Assembly (NCBI GenBank): GCA_964509545.1
Contig: CAZDXQ010000037.1
Coordinates: 1 to 37,503, forward strand
Length of the DNA stretch: 37,503 nucleotides
Direction of reading: 5' to 3'
From: JADJWR01 sp964509545
GTDB taxonomy: Bacteria; Pseudomonadota; Gammaproteobacteria; Burkholderiales; Burkholderiaceae_F
The notes below the pieces were generated by a model, which was not told the DNA's origin, searched no databases, and saw nothing but the letters and a program-made list of their open reading frames with translations. How positions within the stretch are numbered: position 1 is the first letter of the stretch; each line of letters begins with the position of its first letter. The position numbers were made by a program, and so were the translations under genes. Below are positions 6,966 through 15,271 of this stretch, piece by piece.

Positions 6966-8209
6966 AGCGCGTCCTGCTGGTCGCATACCACTTTCCGCCG
7001 CTGGCGGGATCCAGTGGCGTGCAGCGGACGCTGCGTTTTGCGCAGCATCTGCCCAGCTTCGGCTGGCAGCCGATCGTGCTGACGGCGACGGCGAGCGCCT
7101 ATGAGCGAACGTCGGAGGACCTTGCGAAGGAGATCCCTGCGGGCGCGATCGTCCGCCGCGCCCTGGCCTTCGACACTGCGCGTCAGCTCTCATTCAAGGG
7201 GCGCTATTTCGCCGCGCTCGCCCGACCCGATCGCTGGATGAGCTGGCAGTTCGACGGGGTCAGGCTTGGCAGCCGCCTTGTGCGCGAGTTCCGGCCGCAA
7301 GTCATCTGGTCGACCTATCCGATTGCCACGGCGCATGTCATCGGCCACAGGCTGCACGCACGCAGCGGGTTGCCTTGGGTCGCCGACTTCCGCGATCCGA
7401 TGGCGCAGGAGGGCTATCCGGCGGATCCGCTGACCTGGGCCGCGTTCAAGCGCATCGAAGAAAGCGCGCTTCGAGACGCCCGCTTTTCGGTATTCACGAC
7501 GCCCGGTGCGGCGCGAGTGTACCAGCGCCGCTATGGCGATGCGATTTCGCGCATCCGGGTCATCGAGAACGGCTACGACGAAGAAAGCTTTTCGGCGGCC
7601 GAGGCGGAGGCTGTGGTACGCGGCGCCCTGAACCCCGGTGCGGTCACGATCGTGCATAGCGGCATCGTCTATCCGTACGAGCGTGACCCGACGCATCTGA
7701 TGAAGGCGCTCGCGATGCTGGCAAACGGCGGGTTTCCCGGAGGCGCGCGGCTTCGCGTCCGCTTCCGTGCCGCAGTGCACGACAAACTGCTGCTCGATAT
7801 GGCGCGCCAGTACGGCGTCGACAACCTCGTCGAGGTTGCGCCACCGATCGGGTACCGCGACGCGCTTATCGAGATGCTTCGTGCTGACGGACTGCTGCTG
7901 CTGCAGGCGTCCAACTGCAACGATCAGATTCCTGCCAAGTTGTACGAGTACCTGCGGGCGCGGCGGCCACTGCTGGCGCTGACCGACCCGGCCGGTGATA
8001 CGGCAAATGCCCTTGAGGGTGCTGGCGTACGGAGTGTGGCGCGACTGGACAGCGCGGCCGAGATCGAGGCCCTTTTTCGCCGGTTCCTGTCCGATTCGCA
8101 GTCACGCGAGGCGTGGTTACCTTCTGAGGCGGCTGTCCGCGCGGCCTCGCGCCATGAGAGAACGCAGGCGTTGGCATCGCTTCTGGACGAGGCGCTGCGG
8201 CCGGCGTAG
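6962..8209 (+). CDS. Glycosyltransferase, GT4-like (GT-B fold)
   Basis: A predicted cytoplasmic or membrane-associated glycosyltransferase of 415 aa. The N-terminal domain begins MKRVLLVAYHFPPLAGSSGVQRTLRFAQHL, cut here as AYHFPP and GVQRTLRF, which is the donor-independent acceptor domain of GT4-like enzymes. WVADFRDPMAQEGYP is the well-known central motif of this subgroup, and IENGYDEESF opens the nucleotide-binding C-terminal domain. The end of the second domain includes QIPAKLYEYLRARRPLLAL, where the Glu of KLYEY sits in the donor-binding loop. The gene overlaps the aminotransferase by four bases. It may act on the amino sugar made by that enzyme; donor and linkage cannot be told from sequence. 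Confidence 0.85.
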   Translation: MKRVLLVAYHFPPLAGSSGVQRTLRFAQHLPSFGWQPIVLTATASAYERTSEDLAKEIPAGAIVRRALAFDTARQLSFKGRYFAALARPDRWMSWQFDGVRLGSRLVREFRPQVIWSTYPIATAHVIGHRLHARSGLPWVADFRDPMAQEGYPADPLTWAAFKRIEESALRDARFSVFTTPGAARVYQRRYGDAISRIRVIENGYDEESFSAAEAEAVVRGALNPGAVTIVHSGIVYPYERDPTHLMKALAMLANGGFPGGARLRVRFRAAVHDKLLLDMARQYGVDNLVEVAPPIGYRDALIEMLRADGLLLLQASNCNDQIPAKLYEYLRARRPLLALTDPAGDTANALEGAGVRSVARLDSAAEIEALFRRFLSDSQSREAWLPSEAAVRAASRHERTQALASLLDEALRPA

Positions 8210-8455
8210 AGGCGGCGTCGGGCACGCACGGCTGCGCATTACATTCCGCGGATGAGCTCTGGGCCGACGCGAGTACGAAATGGGGGCGTCCGGTGAACAA
8301 GCAAGTCGTATTCGATAAGAGGTTTCCCGATCGCAGTTCGCGGCTCCTCCGTTCAGTTGCGCACTTCTACCACTCGTCAGGAGCATGGCTGCATTGATGA
8401 CGTCTGGTCGCCACGGCGGCAGGGGTTCGCCGTAGGCTTCGCTTGGAGAGGAATC
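8210..8455. other. Intergenic region before the leader ORF
   Basis: Non-coding as far as I can see, apart from an unconvincing 34-codon GTG frame at 8293-8397. It should contain the promoter of the ligase-decarboxylase operon. I see no strong sigma70 pair. Confidence 0.4.
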
Positions 8456-8560
8456 ATGTTTGGAACACTCGCTAGTATCGTGTCGCCACGATGGGTTGCG
8501 GTGGCCAAGGATTCCATCGACTTGGGCGGCTTGGCAGGCCGCGGACGGAAAGTTTGGTAA
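8456..8560 (+). CDS. Putative 34-codon leader ORF coupled to the acyl-CoA ligase
   Basis: The ORF starts at an ATG preceded by GGAGAGGAATC, one of the strongest ribosome sites in the window, and its TAA stop shares a base with the ligase ATG (TAATG). That arrangement is typical of translational coupling. The peptide starts MFGTLASIV and ends GRGRKVW; it has no recognised domain and a single modest hydrophobic stretch. The ligase itself has only a mediocre upstream GGA, which supports a role for the ORF in delivering ribosomes. Alternatively, it is a chance frame. No homologue can be named. Confidence 0.45.
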   Translation: MFGTLASIVSPRWVAVAKDSIDLGGLAGRGRKVW

Positions 8561-10152
8561 TGCGTCTGAAATCGCTGTTGCACGAACTGCCGCTGCACTC
8601 GGCATCGAGGGATCCCGGCCGCGCGGCCCTCACCTATCAGTCGCAATCGGTCAGCTACGGCGAACTGGCGCGGTCGATCGACTGCTTCGCCGCGGGTCTG
8701 ATCGAGCTTGGCGTCGCAAGAGGCGAGCGCGTCGGCATCTACCTGGAAAAGCGGCCTGAGTTCGTGACGTCCGCGTTCGGAGCCATGCGCGCCGGCGCAG
8801 TGTTTGTGCCGCTCAATCCGCTCCTCAAAGCGGAGCAGGTTGCCTACATCCTGCGCGACTGCAATGTACGCGTGCTCGTCACTTCGGCTGAGCGGCTGGC
8901 GACGGTGGCGCAGGTGCTTTCTCAATGCAGAGATCTTCGCCATGTCGTCGTGATCGGCGCCAGCGACGATGCCGTGGCGCCTGCACAGAAACGGGTGCCC
9001 TGGTCGCGCATGCAGGAGGAACGCGACGCTCACTTGCCCCGGGTGATCGACGAGGACATGGTCGCGATCCTCTACACATCTGGCAGCACCGGCCGGCCCA
9101 AGGGCGTGGTGCTGTCCCATCGGAACATGGTCGCCGGTGCGAAGAGTGTGGCGCATTACCTGGAGAACCGGGCATCAGACACGCTGCTTGCTGCTCTGCC
9201 GCTGTCCTTCGATGCGGGGTTCAGTCAGTTGACGACGGCCTTTCATGTCGGCGCGCGCGTTGTCCTCCTCAACTACCTGCTGCCGAAAGACGTTCTCAAC
9301 GCAGTGGTGAGCGAGCGTGTCACTGGGCTGACGGCCGTGCCTCCACTATGGATTCAGCTCACGCAGCTCAAGTGGCCGTCGACCGTGACCGAGCATTTGC
9401 GGTACATCGCCAATACCGGCGGACGGATGCCGCTCGAAACGCTGAAGACGCTGCGCGCCGCGCTGCCGAAAACGAAGCCGTTCCTGATGTACGGCCTGAC
9501 CGAGGCTTTCCGGGCGACATACTTGCCGCCGGAAGAGGTCGATCGCCGTCCGGACTCCATCGGCAAGGCCATCCCGAACGCGGAAATTCTTGTCCTGCGC
9601 GACGATGGCTCCCCCTGCGCGCCGAACGAACCGGGCGAACTGGTGCAGCGCGGTGCACTGGTAGGCATGGGTTACTGGAACGATCCGGAAAAGACCGCCG
9701 AGCGCTACAGACCGCTGCCCGGCCGTGAACCCGGCCTGGTGATTCCGGAGATCGCGGTTTTCTCCGGCGACACGGTGCGATCGGATGAGGAGGGCTTCCT
9801 GTACTTCATCGGTCGCCGCGACGAAATGATCAAGACGTCGGGCTATCGCGTCAGCCCGACCGAGATCGAAGAGATCGTCTACGCGACGCAGCGCGTTGCC
9901 GAGTGTGCAGCGCTCGGCGTCGAGCATCCGACCCTGGGCCAGGCCGTTGTGCTGGTGGCGACGCCTCGCGAGGGGGCAACGCTGGACGAGCCGGGGCTGC
10001 TGGCGGAGTGCAAAGCACGTTTGCCTGTCTACATGGTGCCGGCAAAGATCGAGATACGCGCCGGGTCCCTGCCGCGTAATCCAAACGGCAAGATCGACCG
10101 CAAGCTGTTGTCCACCGAATTCCAGCACATGTTCGCGGGCGGTTCGGCATGA
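8560..10152 (+). CDS. Acyl-CoA ligase (AMP-forming), exosortase A system-associated
   Basis: A member of the ANL adenylating superfamily, 530 aa from the ATG at 8560. Motifs: phosphate loop YTSGSTGRPKG (172-182), YGLTEAFRAT (311-320), SGDTVRSDEEGFLYFIGRRDEMIKTSGYR split here as SGDTV (402-406), GRRDEMIKTSGYR (418-430), and the C-terminal catalytic Lys in NPNGKIDR (508-514). It should activate a carboxylic acid as an adenylate and pass it to a thiol, likely the ACP encoded at 5337-5588 rather than free CoA. YGLTEAFRATYLPP is characteristic of the exosortase-associated subgroup. The frame is open 23 codons further upstream, but those codons overlap the leader ORF and look non-coding. Its stop overlaps the decarboxylase start (ATGA). 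The substrate is unknown. Confidence 0.9.
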   Translation: MRLKSLLHELPLHSASRDPGRAALTYQSQSVSYGELARSIDCFAAGLIELGVARGERVGIYLEKRPEFVTSAFGAMRAGAVFVPLNPLLKAEQVAYILRDCNVRVLVTSAERLATVAQVLSQCRDLRHVVVIGASDDAVAPAQKRVPWSRMQEERDAHLPRVIDEDMVAILYTSGSTGRPKGVVLSHRNMVAGAKSVAHYLENRASDTLLAALPLSFDAGFSQLTTAFHVGARVVLLNYLLPKDVLNAVVSERVTGLTAVPPLWIQLTQLKWPSTVTEHLRYIANTGGRMPLETLKTLRAALPKTKPFLMYGLTEAFRATYLPPEEVDRRPDSIGKAIPNAEILVLRDDGSPCAPNEPGELVQRGALVGMGYWNDPEKTAERYRPLPGREPGLVIPEIAVFSGDTVRSDEEGFLYFIGRRDEMIKTSGYRVSPTEIEEIVYATQRVAECAALGVEHPTLGQAVVLVATPREGATLDEPGLLAECKARLPVYMVPAKIEIRAGSLPRNPNGKIDRKLLSTEFQHMFAGGSA

Positions 10153-11378
10153 GCGCGCCGGGACTGGTTGAAGCCGGCGTCTTCCCGGTCATCGACGACG
10201 AACTCCAGGTGGGAGGCCAGCCGTTGCGCGAACTGGCGGCGAGAGTGGGCCGCACGCCGTTCTATGTCTACGACAGGGCTGCACTGGTTGCGCGCGTGCG
10301 CTCGCTGCGGCAGCACCTGCCGGGCGAAATCCGTCTGCACTATGCGATGAAGGCGAACCCGATGCCGGCGTTGGTCGCTCTGCTGGCGCAGCAGGTCGAC
10401 GGGATCGACGTCGCCTCCGCCGGGGAACTGATGGTTGCGCTCGATGCGGGCGTCGACGCCGCCGAGATCAGCTTCGCGGGTCCTGGCAAGACCGAGCGCG
10501 AACTCGAGCAGGCGGTGGCGTCGCGCATCCTCGTCAACGTCGAGTCCTTTCGCGAAATCCGGCTGCTCGAGGGAATCTCACAGCGGCTCGGCCGTGCGGC
10601 GCGGGTCGCTGTGCGGGTCAATCCGGACTTCGAGCTGAAGGCGTCCGGCATGAAGATGGGGGGCGGCGCGAAGCAGTTCGGCATCGACGCGGAACAGGTG
10701 CCGATGGCGCTGGCAGAGATCGGCCGCCGCGAACTCGCGTTCGAGGGTTTCCATATCTATTCGGGCTCGCAGAACCTGAGGCACGAAGCGATCTGCGACG
10801 CGCAGAACAAGACGCTGGCGCTCGCCGAGAGGCTTGCAGCGGATGCGCCGGGTCCGGTGCGGGTGCTGAACCTGGGCGGCGGTTTCGGCATTCCCTACTT
10901 CAAGGGCGACCAGCCGCTGGATCTGGCGCCCGTGGGCGAGAACCTTCGGGGAGTCGTGGCCCGCGCGAAGTCGTCGCTGCCGCAGGCGGCGCTGGTGATC
11001 GAACTTGGACGTTATCTCGTCGGGGAGGCGGGACTCTACATTTGCCGGGTGATCGATCGGAAGATCTCCCGCGGTGACGTCCTCCTCGTCACGGACGGAG
11101 GACTGCATCACCACCTGGCTGCCACTGGCAATTTCGGCCAGGTGATCCGCAAGAACTATCCGGTCGTGATCGGCAATCGCGTGCGCGGTTCTACCCGCGA
11201 GGTGGCTTCGGTCGTCGGCCCTTTGTGCACGCCGCTCGATCTTCTCGCCGAGCGCGTGGAACTGGCGCAGGCGCAGGAGGGCGACCTCGTCGCCGTTTTC
11301 CAGTCCGGTGCGTACGGCTTCAGCGCGAGTCCGCACCGGTTTCTCGGCCACCCGCCGCCGCTCGAAGTTCTCGTCTGA
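10149..11378 (+). CDS. PLP-dependent decarboxylase, exosortase A system-associated
   Basis: This is a fold-type III PLP enzyme (alanine racemase/diaminopimelate decarboxylase type) of 409 aa. YAMKANP (65-71) holds the aldimine Lys 68; HIYSGSQ (202-208), GGGFGIPY (243-250) and ELGRYLVGEAG (285-295) match the cofactor phosphate and substrate sites; Cys 360 and AYG (388-390) occupy the places of the usual partner-subunit Cys and Tyr. Relatives decarboxylate basic amino acids or diaminopimelate, giving an amine. Within the exosortase A set it may decarboxylate the group activated by the ligase, possibly for a lipid-linked amine used in sorting, but this is inference. It overlaps the ligase by four bases and ends the unit. 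Confidence 0.9.
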   Translation: MSAPGLVEAGVFPVIDDELQVGGQPLRELAARVGRTPFYVYDRAALVARVRSLRQHLPGEIRLHYAMKANPMPALVALLAQQVDGIDVASAGELMVALDAGVDAAEISFAGPGKTERELEQAVASRILVNVESFREIRLLEGISQRLGRAARVAVRVNPDFELKASGMKMGGGAKQFGIDAEQVPMALAEIGRRELAFEGFHIYSGSQNLRHEAICDAQNKTLALAERLAADAPGPVRVLNLGGGFGIPYFKGDQPLDLAPVGENLRGVVARAKSSLPQAALVIELGRYLVGEAGLYICRVIDRKISRGDVLLVTDGGLHHHLAATGNFGQVIRKNYPVVIGNRVRGSTREVASVVGPLCTPLDLLAERVELAQAQEGDLVAVFQSGAYGFSASPHRFLGHPPPLEVLV

Positions 11379-11681
11379 TCAGCGTTCATGAAGGCGTCAT
11401 CCGATGTCTCCCGATAACGGCCACGTCTTGGTCGTTTGTACGCGCCGGCGCCGTGCTTCGCGCAGCGGATGCGAGGCTCGCGCGACGGGGCCGGCCGGCG
11501 AAGGGAAAGGTGGTCGGCCCGCCAGCGGCCCCAACATCCTGCGGACGAGCTTGCCGCGATCGGCCGAACGCCCTTCCATCGCGCGAGCTCGAGTCATGAT
11601 TTCGTGGCCACTGCCCCTGGCAAGAAACGGTGACCGCCGCGGGCGGCGAACCACCGACAACGACCGCCGGGTGAAGACGAA
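11379..11681. other. Intergenic region before rfbA (303 bp)
   Basis: No supported gene. It contains a short GC dyad, CCGCC (11634-11638) and GGCGG (11642-11646), about 35 bases before the rfbA start. A promoter for the rfbA unit is expected here, but none stands out. Confidence 0.45.
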
Positions 11682-12611
11682 ATGAAAGGCATTGTCCTGG
11701 CCGGCGGATCGGGCACGCGGCTGTACCCGATGACCCACGTGGTCTCGAAGCAGCTTCTGCCGGTGTACGACAAGCCGATGATCTACTACCCGCTGTCGAT
11801 CTTGATGCTTGCCGGCATCCGCGATCTGCTCGTGATCTCGACGCCACTGGACACACCGCGTTTCAGCGCGCTCCTGGGCGACGGATCGCATCTCGGCGTT
11901 CGCATCGATTACGCCGTGCAGAAGTCTCCGGAAGGCCTTGCTCAGGCATTTATCGTCGGCGAGGAATTCATTGGTGGCGACTGCTGCGCCATGATTCTGG
12001 GCGACAACATCTTTTTCGGCACCGACCTGCAACCGAAACTTCAGCGTGCCGCATCGCGGACAACGGGCGCGACAGTCTTCGCCTATCCGGTGCGCGATCC
12101 GAGGAGTTTCGGTGTCGTGGAGATCGACGAGAACGAGCGCGCGGTATCCATCGAAGAGAAGCCTGCGACTCCCAGGTCTCGCTATGCGGTGACCGGCCTG
12201 TACTTCTACGACTCGGAGGTGGTTCGACTGGCGCGCCTGCTCAGGCCTTCCGCGCGAGGCGAACTCGAGATTACCGACCTGAACCGTCTCTACCTGGAGC
12301 GCGGCCAGTTGCATGTCGAACTGCTTGGGCGAGGAACGGCCTGGCTCGATACCGGCACCCAGAGCTCACTGCTCGCCGCGTCCAATTTCGTGGAGACGAT
12401 CGAAGAGCGGCAAGGGTTCAAGATCTGCTGCCCGGAAGAGATCGCCTACCACATGGGCTACATCACCGTCGAGCAACTGGAGGAGATCGCCGCCCCGCTG
12501 GCAAGAAGCGGTTACGGCGATTACCTGCTCGGCATTGTCCGCGACGCTCGCGCCGGACGCGACTCGCACCGATACACGCCATCAACCCCCGTCTCCGCGC
12601 CACGCCCATGA
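11682..12611 (+). CDS. rfbA: Glucose-1-phosphate thymidylyltransferase
   Basis: RmlA/RfbA makes dTDP-glucose from dTTP and glucose 1-phosphate, the entry to dTDP-deoxysugars, in the cytoplasm. The sequence is classical: GIVLAGGSGTRLYPMT (3-18) with the nucleotide loop, KQLLPVYDKPMIYYPLS, ILGDNIFFG, and RGTAWLDTGTQSSL. Its 309 aa run slightly past the usual length of about 290, with a low-complexity tail in the overlap with the next gene. A GAAGACGAA stretch precedes the ATG. The stop overlaps the following aminotransferase (ATGA), which points to an amino-sugar route. No rfbB, rfbC or rfbD is present in the window, so the 4,6-dehydratase must be supplied from elsewhere. Confidence 0.95.
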   Translation: MKGIVLAGGSGTRLYPMTHVVSKQLLPVYDKPMIYYPLSILMLAGIRDLLVISTPLDTPRFSALLGDGSHLGVRIDYAVQKSPEGLAQAFIVGEEFIGGDCCAMILGDNIFFGTDLQPKLQRAASRTTGATVFAYPVRDPRSFGVVEIDENERAVSIEEKPATPRSRYAVTGLYFYDSEVVRLARLLRPSARGELEITDLNRLYLERGQLHVELLGRGTAWLDTGTQSSLLAASNFVETIEERQGFKICCPEEIAYHMGYITVEQLEEIAAPLARSGYGDYLLGIVRDARAGRDSHRYTPSTPVSAPRP

Positions 12612-13801
12612 CGAAAATCGCGCTTTCCGTTGACGACCCGCGCCCAGTGCGCAGCAAGGAAGACTTTCTTGTCTTCGGTTCGCCCGCCATCGAGGAGCCG
12701 GAGATTCGGGAGGTGCTGGCCACGATGCAGAGTTGCTGGCTCGGCACCGGTCCGAAGGTGGCTCGCTTCGAGCAGGACATGAAGGCATACAAGGGGGCGG
12801 CATATGCCGCAGCGGTGAATTCGTGCACCGCGGCGCTGCATCTCAGCCTTCTCGCGGCCGGCCTGAAGCCCGGAGACGAGGTCATCACGACACCGCTGAC
12901 CTTCTGCGCGACCGTCAACGCCATCATTCACGCGGGGGCGACACCGGTGCTTGCCGACGTCGATCCGGTGTCGATGAACATCGACCCCGATGCCATCCGC
13001 GCCAAGGTTACGCCGCGAACACGGGCGATCCTTCCTGTGCACTTCGCGGGTCGTCCGTGCGAGATGGACGGCATCATGGACATCGCACGCCGCCACGGCC
13101 TGCTGGTTATCGAGGACTGCGCCCACGCCATCGAGACGGAATACAAGGGTCGCAAGGTCGGCACCATCGGCGATCTCGGTTGCCTGAGCTTCTATGCGAC
13201 GAAGAATGTCGTGACCGGCGAGGGCGGCATGGTCATTACCAACAGCGAGGCATTCGCCAATCGCGTGAAGATCCTGGCCCTGCACGGCATGGACAAGGAC
13301 GCCTGGAAGCGCTTCGGCGACGAGGGTTACAAGCATTACCAGGTTGTCGAGGCCGGATTCAAATACAACATGATGGACCTGCAAGCGGCGATCGGCATAC
13401 ATCAACTGGCCCGCGTCGAATCCAACTGGAAGAAGCGGGAGACTGTCTGGAACTACTACCAGCAGGCACTGCAGGCGTTTCCGCTCGGACTACCTGCGCC
13501 GCCGGACGGCGACATGCGTCACGCCTTTCACCTCTATACCGTGCTCGTCGACGAGCACGCGGCAGGCATCTCGCGCGACGCCTTCCTCGAGGGCATGACA
13601 AAGCAGGGCATCGGCGTCGGAGTGCACTATCTTGCGGTCCCAGAGCACCCTTACTATCGGCAGGCGTTTGGTTGGCGCCCGGAGGATTTCCCTAATGCCG
13701 TAAGGATCGGGCGGCAGACGGTCAGCCTGCCGATCTCGGCCAAGCTGTCGACGCAGGACCAGCAGGACGTCGTCGAAGCGGTCCGAAGGGTTCTGGCTTG
13801 A
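12608..13801 (+). CDS. DegT/DnrJ/EryC1/StrS-family sugar aminotransferase
   Basis: A PLP aminotransferase of nucleotide-linked keto-sugars, 397 aa. NSCTAALHLSLLAAGLKPGDEV (71 onward, read here as NSCTAALHLS) is the cofactor phosphate loop; TFCATVNAIIHAG is the conserved second loop; EDCAHAIE (169-176) has Asp 170; FYATKNVVTGEGG (195-207) gives Lys 199. GYKHYQ and KYNMMDLQAAIG are typical of enzymes acting on dTDP- or UDP-4-keto sugars. It overlaps rfbA before it and the next aminotransferase after it by four bases each, so the three genes are co-translated. A dTDP-amino-deoxysugar is the likely product; position of amination is not certain. Confidence 0.92.
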   Translation: MTKIALSVDDPRPVRSKEDFLVFGSPAIEEPEIREVLATMQSCWLGTGPKVARFEQDMKAYKGAAYAAAVNSCTAALHLSLLAAGLKPGDEVITTPLTFCATVNAIIHAGATPVLADVDPVSMNIDPDAIRAKVTPRTRAILPVHFAGRPCEMDGIMDIARRHGLLVIEDCAHAIETEYKGRKVGTIGDLGCLSFYATKNVVTGEGGMVITNSEAFANRVKILALHGMDKDAWKRFGDEGYKHYQVVEAGFKYNMMDLQAAIGIHQLARVESNWKKRETVWNYYQQALQAFPLGLPAPPDGDMRHAFHLYTVLVDEHAAGISRDAFLEGMTKQGIGVGVHYLAVPEHPYYRQAFGWRPEDFPNAVRIGRQTVSLPISAKLSTQDQQDVVEAVRRVLA

Positions 13802-15042
13802 TCAGGGCATGGCGGCTCAGACAGGCCGCAGAACATCAGCTCGCGAATCTGCGAAAAGTCCTGCGCCGGGAACCGCTGGTCCTCGCTCAACTCGGATCGG
13901 CGACACTCGACGCAGATGATGTGCGCGTCGTGCGTCGATGGCTGCGCCAGCGGCAGCAGTGGAATGAAACAGAAACCGTTCAGCAGTACGAGCGGCAGTT
14001 TGCTGCATGGAACGGCTCGGCGCACGCCTTCGCGTTCATGGGTGGGCGCGTCGCCCTGAGCGCTGCGCTTCACTGCCTTGAGCTGGGTGAAGGCGACGAA
14101 ATCGTTGTCCCCGGATATACATGCGTGGTCGTTGCCAACGCGGTGAAATATACGGGCGCCCGGGTCGTGTACTGCGACATTGAACTCGATACCTACGGTG
14201 CCGATGTCGCGAGCGTCGAGAAATCGATCTCTCCGCGCACGAAAGCGATCGTCATCCAGCACCTCTATGGCCTGGTCTGCCGGGACTATGAAGCGTTGCT
14301 CGAGGTCGCTGAACGCAGCGGCATCGTGGTAGTGGAGGACTGCGCACACGCGACAGGCGCCGAATTCAGGGGACGGAAGGTCGGAACGCGCGGCAAGGTG
14401 GGCTTCTACTCGAGTGAGCAGAGCAAGCCAATGAACACGATTCAAGGCGGGATCGTAGTTACAGATGACGACCAGCTCGCGGCACGGCTGAAGGGCTTCC
14501 AGCAGGGCGCGCCCTTTCCGAACGGGGAGTTCGTGGAGTCGCTGCTCTACAACGCGATCCTGCAGTACTACGGCGGCAAGCATCCACAACGTTGGTTCCT
14601 CGGCGACCTGGCGGAGCTTCTTTATGGCGACTTTCGTCTTGTATCGACGAGCGATGAGGAACTTGAGGGTCTGAAACCGGAAAACTACGGTTGCCGCATG
14701 CCGGCTCCAGTTGCGGCACTGGGAATCAACCAGTTGCAGAAGCTCGATCGCTACAACGCACTGCGCAGGCGTACCGCGCAGCGCTGGGACCGTTGGTGCG
14801 TAGATCACGGTTACCGGCCCGCGACGGTAATCGACGATTCGGTGCCGATCTTCCTCAGGTATCCGGTCATTGTGGAACCGGCGCGCAAGGTGGATCGGTC
14901 GTGGGGCGCAACCGAGCTGAAGGTGGAGATCGGCGAGTGGTTCAAGGGCAGCCTGCATCCGCTTCCGGGCGTGCAACCCGGATGCCCGCTGGCTGCAGTG
15001 GCCGTGGAGCGATGCGTCAATTTACCGTGCCTGATCGCATGA
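13798..15042 (+). CDS. Second DegT-family aminotransferase, divergent
   Basis: This PLP enzyme of 414 aa has the DegT-family plan but strays from the usual motifs. FMGGRVALSAALH (80-92) is the phosphate loop, PGYTCVVVANAV (105-116) the second loop, EDCAHATG (180-187) holds Asp 181, and SSEQSKPMNTIQGG (205-218) holds Lys 210 in an SxQxSK context typical of the less-studied branch. It starts with TTG at 13798, overlapping the previous stop, with GAAGGG eight bases upstream; no ATG is available before residue 81. A large middle insertion (NAILQYYGGKHPQRWFLG) may shape the acceptor site. Two successive aminotransferases suggest a diamino sugar or two different amino sugars. Confidence 0.85.
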   Translation: MIRAWRLRQAAEHQLANLRKVLRREPLVLAQLGSATLDADDVRVVRRWLRQRQQWNETETVQQYERQFAAWNGSAHAFAFMGGRVALSAALHCLELGEGDEIVVPGYTCVVVANAVKYTGARVVYCDIELDTYGADVASVEKSISPRTKAIVIQHLYGLVCRDYEALLEVAERSGIVVVEDCAHATGAEFRGRKVGTRGKVGFYSSEQSKPMNTIQGGIVVTDDDQLAARLKGFQQGAPFPNGEFVESLLYNAILQYYGGKHPQRWFLGDLAELLYGDFRLVSTSDEELEGLKPENYGCRMPAPVAALGINQLQKLDRYNALRRRTAQRWDRWCVDHGYRPATVIDDSVPIFLRYPVIVEPARKVDRSWGATELKVEIGEWFKGSLHPLPGVQPGCPLAAVAVERCVNLPCLIA

Positions 15043-15271
15043 ACCGGGGAACGGCTCCGAATCTCCAACACGGTACGCGGAGAGCGTCAGGGAGCCCCAT
15101 GTCCTTCTACGGCTCCGGCGGGGCTCCCATGCGTCGGTTGTTTCGGCTTTGTTCAGCCGGGTCGTGCTGTAAGACGCGCAAGCGCAGCGGTCCGACTGAG
15201 CGCGTCGTTGGCACGGCTGGATCCGGCGAAAGCGCGGAACTGCTCAAAATGCGCTCCCGGCGCTTGGCGCA
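15043..15271. other. Intergenic region with hairpin
   Basis: This 229-base gap separates the aminotransferase and glycosyltransferase genes. It has no supported coding frame and carries the inverted repeat at 15090-15128. Confidence 0.5.
15090..15128 (+). terminator. Perfect 9-bp inverted repeat, possible terminator or mRNA stem
   Basis: Arms GGGAGCCCC (15090-15098) and GGGGCTCCC (15120-15128) match exactly across a 21-base loop. It lies about 50 bases after the aminotransferase stop. No uninterrupted T-run follows, only a mixed GTTGTTTCGGCTTT stretch, so intrinsic termination is possible but unproven; a processing or stability stem is the alternative. Confidence 0.4.

Noticed and set aside
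8293..8397. 34-codon GTG ORF upstream of the leader ORF
   Set aside because: No convincing ribosome site and no overlap or coupling with a neighbour.
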